The notes beneath the pieces were generated by a model. That model was given only the letters and a program-made list of their open reading frames with translations. It had not been told where the DNA came from and searched no databases. From contig OU015322.1 of NCBI GenBank assembly GCA_907163225.1, forward strand, positions 620,001-684,000: DNA of 64,000 nucleotides, written 5' to 3'. Position numbers and translations under genes: made by a program. This DNA comes from an uncultured Rhodocyclaceae bacterium (GTDB lineage: Bacteria; Pseudomonadota; Gammaproteobacteria; Burkholderiales; Rhodocyclaceae). Positions 42,960-50,567 of the stretch are shown one piece after another. Each line of letters opens with the position of its first letter. The first letter of the stretch is position 1.

Positions 42960-43043
42960 TCTTCTCTTGGACGTGAAAAAGTGTCAGAGACAAAAATTAT
43001 AAATGGGCCGAAAAGTTACCCGCAATGACCCGCATCACCCGCA
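42932..43043. other. Candidate replication origin: iterons in a perfect 26-bp inverted repeat
   Basis: Left arm 42932-42957 holds three tandem TGCGGGT units about 9-10 bases apart. The right arm 43018-43043 is its exact reverse complement. The 60-base centre is AT-rich in part (GACAAAAATTATAAATGGG). It immediately follows, and partly lies in, the end of the replication ATPase gene. Iterons beside an initiator gene are typical of P4-like and plasmid origins. It could also be a transcription terminator or operator. Confidence 0.6.
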
Positions 43044-43150
43044 AGCGGGGGCCCCTGTATGTTCGGGCGCACAAGGGTATCGCTGAGCTCGTGCCGCGTG
43101 TAAGTAGTTGATTTTAAAGTAAATGAACAGATGACATTGACCGTGACAAG

Positions 43151-43690
43151 ATGACAGACACGCACAACTCTCAGGAAAAAATTCCGGAATCCGGGCGCTT
43201 GTCACTTCCGTTTGACCCTGCCGATCTGGCTCAAGGCATCCGGGTACGACCTGCGCAATTTGCCCGGATGTGCAACGTCAGCCGGCAAACAGCCAGCCAG
43301 TGGGTCAAGCGCGGCTTGGTTCAGCTCTTTCCTGACGGTACGCTTGATCCGGCGCAAGCGGCGAAGCGGGTAATTCAGAACACCGACCCCGCCAGGCTAC
43401 GGGCTCGCATCTTCTCTGATTTAACGAAAACGGTCGACGACTGGAAACGCGAGGCGAAGGCTGCCAAGGCGGAACTGCTGCAAGCCAAGGAGCGTATCCA
43501 GTACCTGGAAGGCCGCCTGCGTGAAGATGAGCTGATCGAGAAACTGTTCCTGGTGGAACTGGAGGCGGCTGCCTCCGAGATCGCAGCCGCCGCTCCCGAT
43601 ACCGTTCCCGGCTTGCTGGAGAAAATTCTGGACGATTGCATTACTCGAGCGGGTGAACAACTTCAAGCCGCCGGTCAGTCGCCATCATAG
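43151..43690 (+). CDS. Nu1-like DNA-binding protein (possible small terminase)
   Basis: 179 aa. HTH in the first third (FARMCNVSRQTASQWVKRG), a wing-like segment (LFPDGTLDPAQAAKRV) and a long coiled coil (WKREAKAAKAELLQAKERIQ). This is the layout of lambda Nu1-type small terminase subunits. No large terminase is found beside it, so its role is inferred. It could instead regulate the origin directly upstream. Confidence 0.6.
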   Translation: MTDTHNSQEKIPESGRLSLPFDPADLAQGIRVRPAQFARMCNVSRQTASQWVKRGLVQLFPDGTLDPAQAAKRVIQNTDPARLRARIFSDLTKTVDDWKREAKAAKAELLQAKERIQYLEGRLREDELIEKLFLVELEAAASEIAAAAPDTVPGLLEKILDDCITRAGEQLQAAGQSPS

Positions 43691-43902
43691 CGGCCGGCAA
43701 TGCCGGCATCCGGCTCTGGCGCGGAGTGATCGTGGAACCAGTCGTTCGATCAACTTGAGCCTAACCCCCCCGGCGCCTGACGACACCCGAAAGGGAGGGG
43801 GGAGCACCGCCCAAAGCCAATCAATCCGCTTGAAATCCACCCACAGGCGGAGAAATTCCACGAAACCCAGAATTAGCGGGTCACTCAACGAGAGGCCTAC
43901 TG

Positions 43903-44121
43903 ATGAACCTTCCCAACCTCATTCCGGATGTTGACCAGACCCCCTTAGGTCTGTGTCGGCTGTCATCTGCTGCCAACCTGGCAAAACTTTCCCCCGAGCT
44001 GTTCGAACAGGGAATCGAAGACGGCGCCATTCCTTTGGAATTGATCCGCATCGGCAAACGCTTCAAGTACGTGCGTTCGACCGACCTTGCCGCCTGGCTG
44101 TCTGGCAAACCTACCCGCTGA
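43903..44121 (+). CDS. Small HTH/excisionase-like protein
   Basis: 72 aa. Residues 22-70 (LSSAANLAKLSPELFEQGIE, IPLELIRIGKRFKYVRSTDL, AAWLSG) look like a short MerR/excisionase-type HTH with a wing. It lies 18 bases before the capsid gene, so it is likely co-expressed with it. The 212 bases upstream carry no gene I can support. Confidence 0.6.
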   Translation: MNLPNLIPDVDQTPLGLCRLSSAANLAKLSPELFEQGIEDGAIPLELIRIGKRFKYVRSTDLAAWLSGKPTR

Positions 44122-44139
44122 TTTTTGGAGAACTGAACC

Positions 44140-45126
44140 ATGAACGATATTTTTGGCAGCGACCTGTTTACCGCCGAATCCCTGACCGCCGCAATCAATA
44201 AGGCCCCCTACGTGCCCGGCCAGATCGCAGCCCTGAAACTCTTCGCTGAGCGCGGCATTGCCACGACCAAGGCGGCCATCGAACTCAAGAACAACACACT
44301 GACCCTGGTTCCCAATATCGGGCGCGGCGCACCGGCGCCGGTATTCACCCCCGGCAAACGCGAAGGCGTGAGCTTTGAATGCGCCCACCTGATCCAGCGC
44401 TCGACCCTGTTGGCCGACTCCATTCAGGATGTGCGCGAGTTTGGCAGCACGGAGCTGAAATCCCTGGAAACCTCGCTGAACGACGATCACCTGATGCCGA
44501 TGCGCCAGAATATCGAAGCCACCATCGAATATCACCGTGTTGGCGCCATCAAGGGGCAGATTCTCGACGCCTCCGGCGCCGTGCTGATCGATCTGTTCAG
44601 TGAATTCGGAGTTTCCCAGCAGACGACCGATTTCGAACTGGATGTGTCGACCGTCAAGGTACAGGCCAAGGTAATGGCCGCCAAACGGCTGGCTGAAGAT
44701 GCCCTGGGTGCCCTCAAGCCGACCGGCTGGATCGCGCTGTGCTCCCCTGGCTTCCTGGACGCCATGATGGGCCATTCTTCCGTCGAAAACTTCGCCGCCG
44801 GCTGGACAGCAGCCAGCATGTTGCGCGACGACGTGCGCGATTCGGTGAATATCGGCGGCGTCCAATTCACCGAGTATCGCGGGCGCTACAACGGCACTGA
44901 CTTCATTCCGGCCGGCGAGGCCTACCTGGTTCCCGTGGGCGTGCCGGGCCTGTTCATCACCCGTTTTGCACCGGCCGATTATGCTGAGGCGGTCAATACC
45001 GAAGGGTTGCCGATTTACTCGAAATCGCACCTGCTGCCGTTCAACCGGGGCGCGATGCTGGAAGCCCAGTCGAACCCGGTCAACCTCTGCACGCTGCCGC
45101 GTACGGTCATCAAACTGACCGCCTGA
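44140..45126 (+). CDS. Major capsid protein (lambda gpE family)
   Basis: 328 aa with TTTTTGGAG upstream. gpE-family features: N-terminal ALKLFAERGIATTKAAIELK, NTLTLVPNIGRGAPAPVF, the central FELDVSTVKVQAKVMAAKRL, and the C-terminal FITRFAPADYAEAVNTEGLP with YSKSHLLPFNRGAMLEAQSN. It would form the icosahedral shell. Its TGA stop is the first unit of the 7-bp tandem repeat. No decoration protein or portal gene is adjacent. Confidence 0.92.
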   Translation: MNDIFGSDLFTAESLTAAINKAPYVPGQIAALKLFAERGIATTKAAIELKNNTLTLVPNIGRGAPAPVFTPGKREGVSFECAHLIQRSTLLADSIQDVREFGSTELKSLETSLNDDHLMPMRQNIEATIEYHRVGAIKGQILDASGAVLIDLFSEFGVSQQTTDFELDVSTVKVQAKVMAAKRLAEDALGALKPTGWIALCSPGFLDAMMGHSSVENFAAGWTAASMLRDDVRDSVNIGGVQFTEYRGRYNGTDFIPAGEAYLVPVGVPGLFITRFAPADYAEAVNTEGLPIYSKSHLLPFNRGAMLEAQSNPVNLCTLPRTVIKLTA

Positions 45127-45312
45127 TGGTTGATGGTTGATGGTTGATGGTTGATGGTTGATGGTTGATGGTTGATGGTTGATGGTTGATGGTTGATGGT
45201 TGATGGTTGATGGCTGATGGTTGATGGTTGATGGCTGATGGCTGATGGCTGATGGCTGATGGCTGATGGCTGATGGCTGATGGCTGATGGCTGATGGCTG
45301 ATGGCTGATGGC
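45124..45312 (+). repeat. 27 x 7-bp tandem repeat (TGATGGT / TGATGGC)
   Basis: Exactly 27 head-to-tail heptamers. Order: twelve TGATGGT, one TGATGGC, two TGATGGT, twelve TGATGGC. The first unit contains the capsid stop codon. It ends 53 bases before the protease ATG. Such perfect repeats are prone to slippage, so copy number probably varies between isolates. It is not a CRISPR: there are no spacers. Confidence 0.98.
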
Positions 45313-45365
45313 GCTGCGACCGGCTCAACCGTGAGCCGGTTCCCTTCCTCCCCTGGAGAATTTCA

Positions 45366-46319
45366 ATGAAAAAACACTGGTTCGAGCTGAAGGCCGGCGC
45401 TGAACAGCCGGCGGAAATCAGCATTTACGATGACATTGGCGCCTATGGCGTTTCGGCCAAGGATTTCATCGCGGCCCTGAACGGTATTACCGCGCCGGTC
45501 ATTCACCTGAGCATCAATTCACCGGGCGGCGCCGTGTTCGACGCCCTGGCGATGTACAACGCCTTGCGGCAGCACCCGGCAGAGATCCTGGTCGACGTGA
45601 TGGGCGTTGCTGCGTCTGCAGCGTCCCTGGTGGCCATGGCCGGCGACAAGATTATGATGCCGGAGAACGCCTTCATGATGATTCACAATCCGTGGAGCGT
45701 AGCTACCGGAAATGCCGCAGACCTGCGTGAGCTGGCCGACACCATGGACAAGATCGGCGAATCACTGACGTCGATCTACAGCAACCGTAGCGGGCAGTCG
45801 GCCGACAAGATCAAGACCCTGCTCGACGCCGAAACCTGGCTATCGGCGCAGGAAGCAGTCGACTTGGGCTTTGCCGACGAAATCAGCGCAACCATGCCGA
45901 TAGCGGCTCGCTTCGATCTGGAACGAATGCCCGATGCAGTGCGGGCGATCTGGGGCAAGACATCATCGGTGCCGATCCCGCCGGAAGCGGCACCGACTAC
46001 CCTGACCGGCCGGATCAAGGCTATCGAGAATGCCCTGGTCGATTTCGCCAAGGCCCGTGGCGTTTCGCTGTCCCCCAAGGTGCCCCTGCAGCCCACTGAA
46101 TACGCACTCAATGCGGCGGCGATCTGCGAGGCGGCCAAGCTCCCCGATCTGATTGATACGGTCATCGAATCGAAGGTGCCGCTGGCTGTTTTACGTCAGA
46201 TGCTGCAGAACTATCGCGCCTCAAGTGATCTGGCCATTGAGGTCAGCAACATCCTTCCCCAGTCGGGCAACGGCAGCATGGCCAGCCAGATTTGGGCGCA
46301 GCGCCAGGGGCAGGCATGA
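45366..46319 (+). CDS. ClpP-like prohead (head maturation) protease
   Basis: 317 aa. S14-type protease fold: IHLSINSPGGAVFDALAMYN, nucleophile Ser in VMGVAASAASLVAMAG and catalytic His in AFMMIHNPWSVATG. The C-terminal ~120 residues form an extra domain, possibly scaffold. It would process capsid precursors during head assembly. CTGGAG precedes the ATG. The protease follows the capsid gene here, whereas in lambda the protease comes first. Confidence 0.9.
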   Translation: MKKHWFELKAGAEQPAEISIYDDIGAYGVSAKDFIAALNGITAPVIHLSINSPGGAVFDALAMYNALRQHPAEILVDVMGVAASAASLVAMAGDKIMMPENAFMMIHNPWSVATGNAADLRELADTMDKIGESLTSIYSNRSGQSADKIKTLLDAETWLSAQEAVDLGFADEISATMPIAARFDLERMPDAVRAIWGKTSSVPIPPEAAPTTLTGRIKAIENALVDFAKARGVSLSPKVPLQPTEYALNAAAICEAAKLPDLIDTVIESKVPLAVLRQMLQNYRASSDLAIEVSNILPQSGNGSMASQIWAQRQGQA

Positions 46320-46693
46320 ACGCCGATAAGCTGCTGATGCTCCTGGACAAGCACCGGGACCGGCAGGCAGCCTATCGGCTGCTGACCGCGCGTTATCGCG
46401 GAGCCGCCAAGGAGGTGGCAAAGATCGAGGCCGGTCTGACCGCCGAGGTCGAGGATTTGGCCGAAAGCATCGTCACCATGCCGACCGAGGCGCTGGCTCG
46501 GGTGACGCCGGAAGAGCTCGCCGCAGCCGGCATTTCCGATGCCCATCACAAGCGCCTGCTGGCGGCCCGGCGTCTGGCTGAGCGCCTGCGCCTTGAGACC
46601 GAGGCGCAGGCCGACGAACTCAAGCAGAGCCAGGCCTTGACCGAGCGCCTGGTGGAATACGCCAGCCAGCGCGGCGAACTGGTGCATCTGTGA
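46316..46693 (+). CDS. Unknown helical protein after protease (125 aa)
   Basis: The ATG overlaps the protease stop (ATGA). Highly charged and helical, with likely coiled coils (KEVAKIEAGLTAEVEDLAES, RLAERLRLETEAQADELKQS). No recognised family. Position after the protease suggests a head-completion or scaffold role, but this is inference only. Confidence 0.65.
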   Translation: MNADKLLMLLDKHRDRQAAYRLLTARYRGAAKEVAKIEAGLTAEVEDLAESIVTMPTEALARVTPEELAAAGISDAHHKRLLAARRLAERLRLETEAQADELKQSQALTERLVEYASQRGELVHL

Positions 46694-47199
46694 GGAACGA
46701 CATGGAAAAGATCAATCAACTGCGTGTGCAGATCGCCGGTTTGAAGGCCGAACGGCTGACCATCCTACGCCAGGGACGTAACCGGGAGGAGGTGCGGGGC
46801 TGCATCGATGCCTGGCTATCGGCTGCCGAGCAGCAGGGCCGCGATGCGCTGCAGATCGCCTGCGAGCGCGCCCTGGCTGGGCAAGCCTTCACCCCCTGCC
46901 ATGTCCATGGCAATGCGGCCGTATTTGAAGCACCCGGCGCGGCGCCGCTTTCGCTGGATATGGGGCCGCTGCTGCTTGCCATCCTGGGCAAGAGCGCCGT
47001 CAAGAAAGCACTGAGCGGCATGGTCGATGCGCTGCCGGAGGGTTTGTCACCCCAAGATAAGGTGAAGCGCCTGAAAACTATCGAGGATGAACTTTACAGC
47101 CTGGAGGTAGCAGAAGAGGCGGCAATCGTCGATGCTGAGCTGGCCGGAGAAAGCGTCCTGCGCCGGCCTGATGCCCGCCCGGAGATCATCCTGGCGTAA
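46690..47199 (+). CDS. Unknown protein with coiled coil (169 aa)
   Basis: GTG start overlapping the previous stop (GTGA); an ATG at 46702 is an alternative. An N-terminal helical segment (INQLRVQIAGLKAERLTILR), a middle hydrophobic part (LSLDMGPLLLAILGKSAVKK) and a C-terminal acidic helix (LKTIEDELYSLEVAEEAAIV). The arrangement hints at a virion or assembly protein. No family recognised. Confidence 0.62.
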   Translation: MRNDMEKINQLRVQIAGLKAERLTILRQGRNREEVRGCIDAWLSAAEQQGRDALQIACERALAGQAFTPCHVHGNAAVFEAPGAAPLSLDMGPLLLAILGKSAVKKALSGMVDALPEGLSPQDKVKRLKTIEDELYSLEVAEEAAIVDAELAGESVLRRPDARPEIILA

Positions 47200-47206
47200 C
47201 CCGTTC

Positions 47207-47274
47207 GCTACGGTCAGACTCTCACAACCGCGAGGCCGGGGACATGTCCAATGTCGGCATAGTCTGACCGTAGC
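47207..47274. other. Long hairpin region in the element
   Basis: GCTACGGTCAGACT (47207-47220) and its exact reverse complement (47261-47274) enclose 40 bases with a GACATGTC palindrome. A related CCGCGAGGCC-GGGG string occurs inside the loop and again about 80 bases later. It lies in a 219-base gene-free gap. It could end the head-gene transcript or be a recognition site for packaging or regulation. Confidence 0.45.
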
Positions 47275-47418
47275 CCCTTCAAGCCGTCATCAGTTTCCGG
47301 TATCCGCGAGGCCCGGGGGTTACCAGACCTTCACCGACTGATGGCGGCCACTCATTCGCTGCCAGACGCTTAAAAATGCCCACAGGCAGCGCGTTGAGCC
47401 GTCTTGCAGCATGGCGGC

Positions 47419-47883
47419 ATGCAAACGATGTTCCTCAAGATCAGCGACGCCATCGGACCACTTCCTGCCATGGTGTTTTGTGCGTTTGCATCAGCCAAGA
47501 AAACATTTTATGTACCCGAAAGCTATATCCCGGGCCACGTGCTTGAGCGGCTGCTTGGCGAGGATGCTTTCCTGGGCATGATCGCCAATTTTGGCGGTGA
47601 GACGATCATGGCCCCCGGCATGCGCCTGGATGAGGTTCGAAACCTTGGCATTGTCTATACCTTGACCAAGCGCGGCCTGAGTGCGCAGGAAATCGAAAGC
47701 CAGACAGGGCTGCAATATCGAAATATCAAGCTGTTGCAGCAGCGAATCAAGAGCGATCGGCCGTTGACCGAATTGGCGGCAGCCAGCTTGAAGCCGAGCA
47801 GCCGCTTAGCGATCAATGGGCAAATTTCAGGCAAAACAGCCGTTATCGATTTGACATCCAAGTTGGCAACACCCATGCTTTGA
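47419..47883 (+). CDS. Mor/C-type transcription activator-like protein
   Basis: 154 aa from the ATG at 47419 (an ATG at 47428 is also possible). The middle has the Mor pattern: YIPGHVLERLLGEDAFLGMI, NFGGETIMAPGMRLDEV, then an HTH (TKRGLSAQEIESQTGLQYRN IKLLQQRI). Mor and C of phage Mu activate middle and late promoters. In this element it may control the head genes, though it lies after them. Confidence 0.65.
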   Translation: MQTMFLKISDAIGPLPAMVFCAFASAKKTFYVPESYIPGHVLERLLGEDAFLGMIANFGGETIMAPGMRLDEVRNLGIVYTLTKRGLSAQEIESQTGLQYRNIKLLQQRIKSDRPLTELAAASLKPSSRLAINGQISGKTAVIDLTSKLATPML

Positions 47884-47909
47884 TTGTTGGCATCTGCAAA
47901 GGATTCGTC

Positions 47910-48068
47910 GTGAAACTGCTTCGTTTTGGCTGGTTGTGCTGGCTGATTGCAGCGATGCTTTTCTTCTCTGGGACGAAAGGCACCGGATGGCTGATTTTGC
48001 TATTCGTGATCGCCGGATTCGGCGTCAGTCTGGCCGTGGCAAGCCGGACCATGCGTTCAAATCCATGA
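47910..48068 (+). CDS. Small two-helix membrane protein
   Basis: 52 aa from a GTG at 47910 with AAAGGA 6 bases upstream. Two hydrophobic segments (FGWLCWLIAAMLFFSG and GWLILLFVIAGFGVSLAVA) separated by TKGT. Function unknown. Its stop overlaps the next small gene (ATGA). Confidence 0.55.
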   Translation: MKLLRFGWLCWLIAAMLFFSGTKGTGWLILLFVIAGFGVSLAVASRTMRSNP

Positions 48069-48187
48069 AAATCGTTCTTGCCACCATAACGGTGCTACCT
48101 GCACTGTTCAGCAACCCGCTCGGGGCTGTATTGGCCATCCCGGTCGTATGGGCAATCCTTTGGATCGTCGACGGCATATTGTCATGA
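48065..48187 (+). CDS. Small membrane protein (40 aa)
   Basis: Begins at an ATG overlapping the previous stop. The product is largely hydrophobic (IVLATITVLPALFSNPLGAV, IPVVWAILWIVDGILS), as a small membrane or toxin-like peptide would be. Last coding sequence before attR. Function unknown. Confidence 0.5.
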   Translation: MKIVLATITVLPALFSNPLGAVLAIPVVWAILWIVDGILS

Positions 48188-48223
48188 TGTGCATCGTCTG
48201 GCGTCACCACCAATAGGCGCCCC

Positions 48224-48244
48224 CTGCTTACCATGTGCTTACCA
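48224..48244 (+). repeat. Right 21-bp direct repeat (putative integrase arm sites)
   Basis: Identical over 21 bases to 35728-35748, again with two GCTTACCA boxes 11 bases apart. It lies 66 bases inside attR. Confidence 0.75.
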
Positions 48245-48257
48245 GAAATCCAGAAAG

Positions 48258-48284
48258 CAAAAAGGCCATCCGTTTTGATGGCCT
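48258..48284 (-). terminator. Element-supplied terminator for tRNA-His
   Basis: AGGCCATC / GATGGCCT stem with a 6-base loop and five Ts after it on the minus strand. It lies just beyond the CCA end of tRNA-His, inside the element, so it replaces the host terminator left at 35518. Confidence 0.8.
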
Positions 48285-48309
48285 AATTACTTGTTTCTTC
48301 AATGTTTTT

Positions 48310-48355
48310 TGGGGCGACTGATGGGGCTCGAACCCACGACAACCGGAATCACAAT
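48310..48355 (-). other. attR core (identical to attL)
   Basis: The 46-bp match to 35554-35599, forming the 3' part of the functional tRNA-His. Identity stops at the anticodon loop on one side and one base beyond the CCA end on the other. Confidence 0.95.
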
Positions 48356-48386
48356 CCGGGACTCTACCAACTGAGCTACAGCCGCC
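48310..48386 (-). tRNA. tRNA-His (anticodon GTG), rebuilt at attR
   Basis: 77 bases including the extra 5' G(-1), which pairs with C73 as required for histidine tRNA, and CCA. The anticodon arm has ATTGTGATT (anticodon GTG) and the T-arm GGGTTCGAGCCCC. The 3' 46 bases come from the element and keep the tRNA intact. Confidence 0.97.
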
Positions 48387-48551
48387 GCTGAAGAAGGCGC
48401 GCATTGTACGAAGTTCCGCGGGCTCTGTCTACAGCCAAACGTTCTCTCAATACAAAGATCCTCGCGGCAAGGGAGAAGCATCCGACAGCGAAGCTCCCGT
48501 GATATTATTGTCAGCTTTATTTTTTCGGCTCTGTCGTCACAAGGAACTCTC

Positions 48552-49856
48552 ATGGAAGCAACTACTGCACAAGCTAACGAACTTGAACGCCGCGTCGATC
48601 TCTCCATCGCTATTGCCGATGTTGAGAAGGAAATGGAACAGCGCCTGAAGCGCATGGGCAAGAACATGAAGGTGCCTGGCTTCCGCCCGGGCAAGGTACC
48701 GTTCAACATCGTCAAGCAGCAGCACGGCGACCAGGCACGGCACGAAGTACTGTCCGAGGAACTCGACCGCGTTTTCGGCGAAACCGTCACCGAAAAAAAG
48801 ATGCGCGTTGCCGGTTACCCACGCATTGAGCCGAAGACCACCGAAAGCACCACCCACATCGAGTTTTCGGCCATTTTCGAGGTCTATCCGGAATTTACGC
48901 CTGGCGACCTGTCGACCGCAGAAGTCGAACGTCCGATCCTCGAAGTCAGCGCCGCTGAAGTCGACAAGACCCTCGACATTCTGCGCAAGCAACGCGTTTC
49001 CTATGAAGATGCCGACCGCGCTGCCGCCAAGGAAGACCGCGTCGTCATCGACTTTTTGGGCAAGAAGGATGGCGTACCGTTCCAGGGCGGTCAGGCCAGC
49101 GATTACCCGTTCGTTCTCGGCCAGGGCATGATGCTGCCTGATTTCGAAAATGCCGTTGAAGGCGCCAAGACGGGTGAAACCAAGACGTTCGATTTGACCT
49201 TCCCGGCCGATTATCACGCCAAGGAACTGGCTGGCCAGACAGTCCAGTTTGACATCACCGTCAAGCAAGTTCAGGCCCCGGTTCTCCCGGAGCTTGATGC
49301 AGAATTCGCCACTGGCATGGGCATCGCCGATGGCGACGTGGCCAAAATGCGCGCTGAAATCGAAGCCAACCTGAAGCGCGAAGTTAAGCGTCGCATTGAA
49401 GGCAAGCTGAAAGACCAGGTCATGGAAGCCTTGATCAAGGCCAACCCGATCTCCGTACCGACCTCACTGGTCGATATGGAAATCCAGCGCCTAATGCAGG
49501 CTGCTCGCCAGGACATGGAACAGCGTGGCATGAAGATCAACGACATGCCTATCCAACCGGAATGGTTTGCAGACCAGGCCAAGCGCCGCGTCATTCTTGG
49601 TCTGATCCTTGCTGAAGTTGTAAAAACCGAAAAGCTCCATGCAACGCCGGAACAAGTTCGCGCAATGGTCGAAGAAAATGCCCAGAGCTACGAGCATCCG
49701 GAAGAAGTGATCCGTTGGTATTACGCTCAACCGCAGCGTCTTCAGGAAGTTGAAGGCGTCGCCATCGAAAACAACGTAGTTGCGTGGGTCCTGGGCAAGG
49801 CCAAGGTCACTGACAAGGCTGCTGTTTTTGATGAACTGATGGGTCAAAAACAGTAA
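48552..49856 (+). CDS. tig: Trigger factor
   Basis: 434 aa ribosome-bound chaperone with peptidyl-prolyl isomerase activity. N-terminal ribosome-binding domain (signature [12 protein letters not shown]), FKBP-like domain (about 160-240, [20 protein letters not shown]), and a helical C-terminal chaperone domain. It precedes clpP and clpX, the usual order. CAAGGA precedes the ATG. Confidence 0.97.
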   Translation: MEATTAQANELERRVDLSIAIADVEKEMEQRLKRMGKNMKVPGFRPGKVPFNIVKQQHGDQARHEVLSEELDRVFGETVTEKKMRVAGYPRIEPKTTESTTHIEFSAIFEVYPEFTPGDLSTAEVERPILEVSAAEVDKTLDILRKQRVSYEDADRAAAKEDRVVIDFLGKKDGVPFQGGQASDYPFVLGQGMMLPDFENAVEGAKTGETKTFDLTFPADYHAKELAGQTVQFDITVKQVQAPVLPELDAEFATGMGIADGDVAKMRAEIEANLKREVKRRIEGKLKDQVMEALIKANPISVPTSLVDMEIQRLMQAARQDMEQRGMKINDMPIQPEWFADQAKRRVILGLILAEVVKTEKLHATPEQVRAMVEENAQSYEHPEEVIRWYYAQPQRLQEVEGVAIENNVVAWVLGKAKVTDKAAVFDELMGQKQ

Positions 49857-49923
49857 TCCTGACCTTGTCGCGAAAACGACAATCGTCTTGAACGTAACGA
49901 AACGGCAACACACAAGGGCTGAC

Positions 49924-50553
49924 ATGAATATCAACAACGCAAGCAACTGGGATCCACAGGCACTCGGCATGGTCCCGATGGTGGTAGAGCAGAGCGGCCG
50001 CGGCGAACGCGCGTACGACATCTATTCGCGCCTCCTCAAAGAGCGGGTGATTTTTCTTGTCGGCCCTGTCAACGACGTTACGGCCAATCTGGTCGTCGCC
50101 CAACTGTTGTTTCTTGAAGCCGAAAATCCGGACAAGGACATCTACTTCTACATCAACTCGCCGGGCGGCTCGGTGACTGCAGGGATGTCGATCTACGACA
50201 CCATGCAGTTCATCAAGCCCGACGTGTCGACGCTGTGTATTGGTCAGGCCGCCTCAATGGGCGCGTTTCTGCTCAACGCCGGCGCCAAGGGAAAGCGTTT
50301 CGCCCTGCCCAACTCCCGCGTCATGATTCACCAGCCGCTCGGTGGATTCCAGGGCCAAGCCTCGGATATCGCCATCCACGCCAAGGAAATCCTGTCGATT
50401 CGTGATCGCCTCAATCGGATCATGGCCGAACACAGCGGCCAGCCGCTGGAACGCATTGAAAAAGATACTGACCGCGATAATTTCCTTTCGGCCGCAGAAG
50501 CAGCTGAATACGGCTTGATCGACAAGGTATTGTCCCGCCGCGACGCGGCCTGA
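49924..50553 (+). CDS. clpP: ATP-dependent Clp protease proteolytic subunit
   Basis: 209 aa. Serine protease with Ser111 ([11 protein letters not shown]) and His136 ([11 protein letters not shown]); the Asp lies downstream. ATG at 49924. It forms a double heptameric ring and degrades substrates unfolded by ClpX. Confidence 0.98.
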   Translation: MNINNASNWDPQALGMVPMVVEQSGRGERAYDIYSRLLKERVIFLVGPVNDVTANLVVAQLLFLEAENPDKDIYFYINSPGGSVTAGMSIYDTMQFIKPDVSTLCIGQAASMGAFLLNAGAKGKRFALPNSRVMIHQPLGGFQGQASDIAIHAKEILSIRDRLNRIMAEHSGQPLERIEKDTDRDNFLSAAEAAEYGLIDKVLSRRDAA

Positions 50554-50567
50554 ACGGAGAGCTACAG

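Larger units (their letters stand above)
35554..48355. mobile_element. 12.8-kb integrative satellite-like element in tRNA-His
   Basis: Bounded by 46-bp identical attL/attR repeats. In order: integrase, HigB, HigA, two unknown proteins, AlpA-like regulator, an unknown gene hit by an IS3 element, primase/helicase-type ATPase, iteron-like origin, Nu1-like protein, HTH protein, major capsid protein, tandem repeat, ClpP-like prohead protease, two small helical proteins, Mor-like activator and two small membrane proteins. All genes except the IS transposase are on the plus strand. I see no portal, large terminase, tail or lysis genes. It may be a capsid-encoding phage satellite or a deleted prophage. 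Confidence 0.9.

Noticed and set aside
45124-45312. Heptamer array as a CRISPR
   Set aside because: Units are 7 bp, directly adjacent, with no unique spacers and no cas genes.
45110-45424. Minus-strand frame through the heptamer array (INHQPST repeats)
   Set aside because: An artefact of a repeat that stays open in one frame; no start signal and antisense to the capsid and protease genes.
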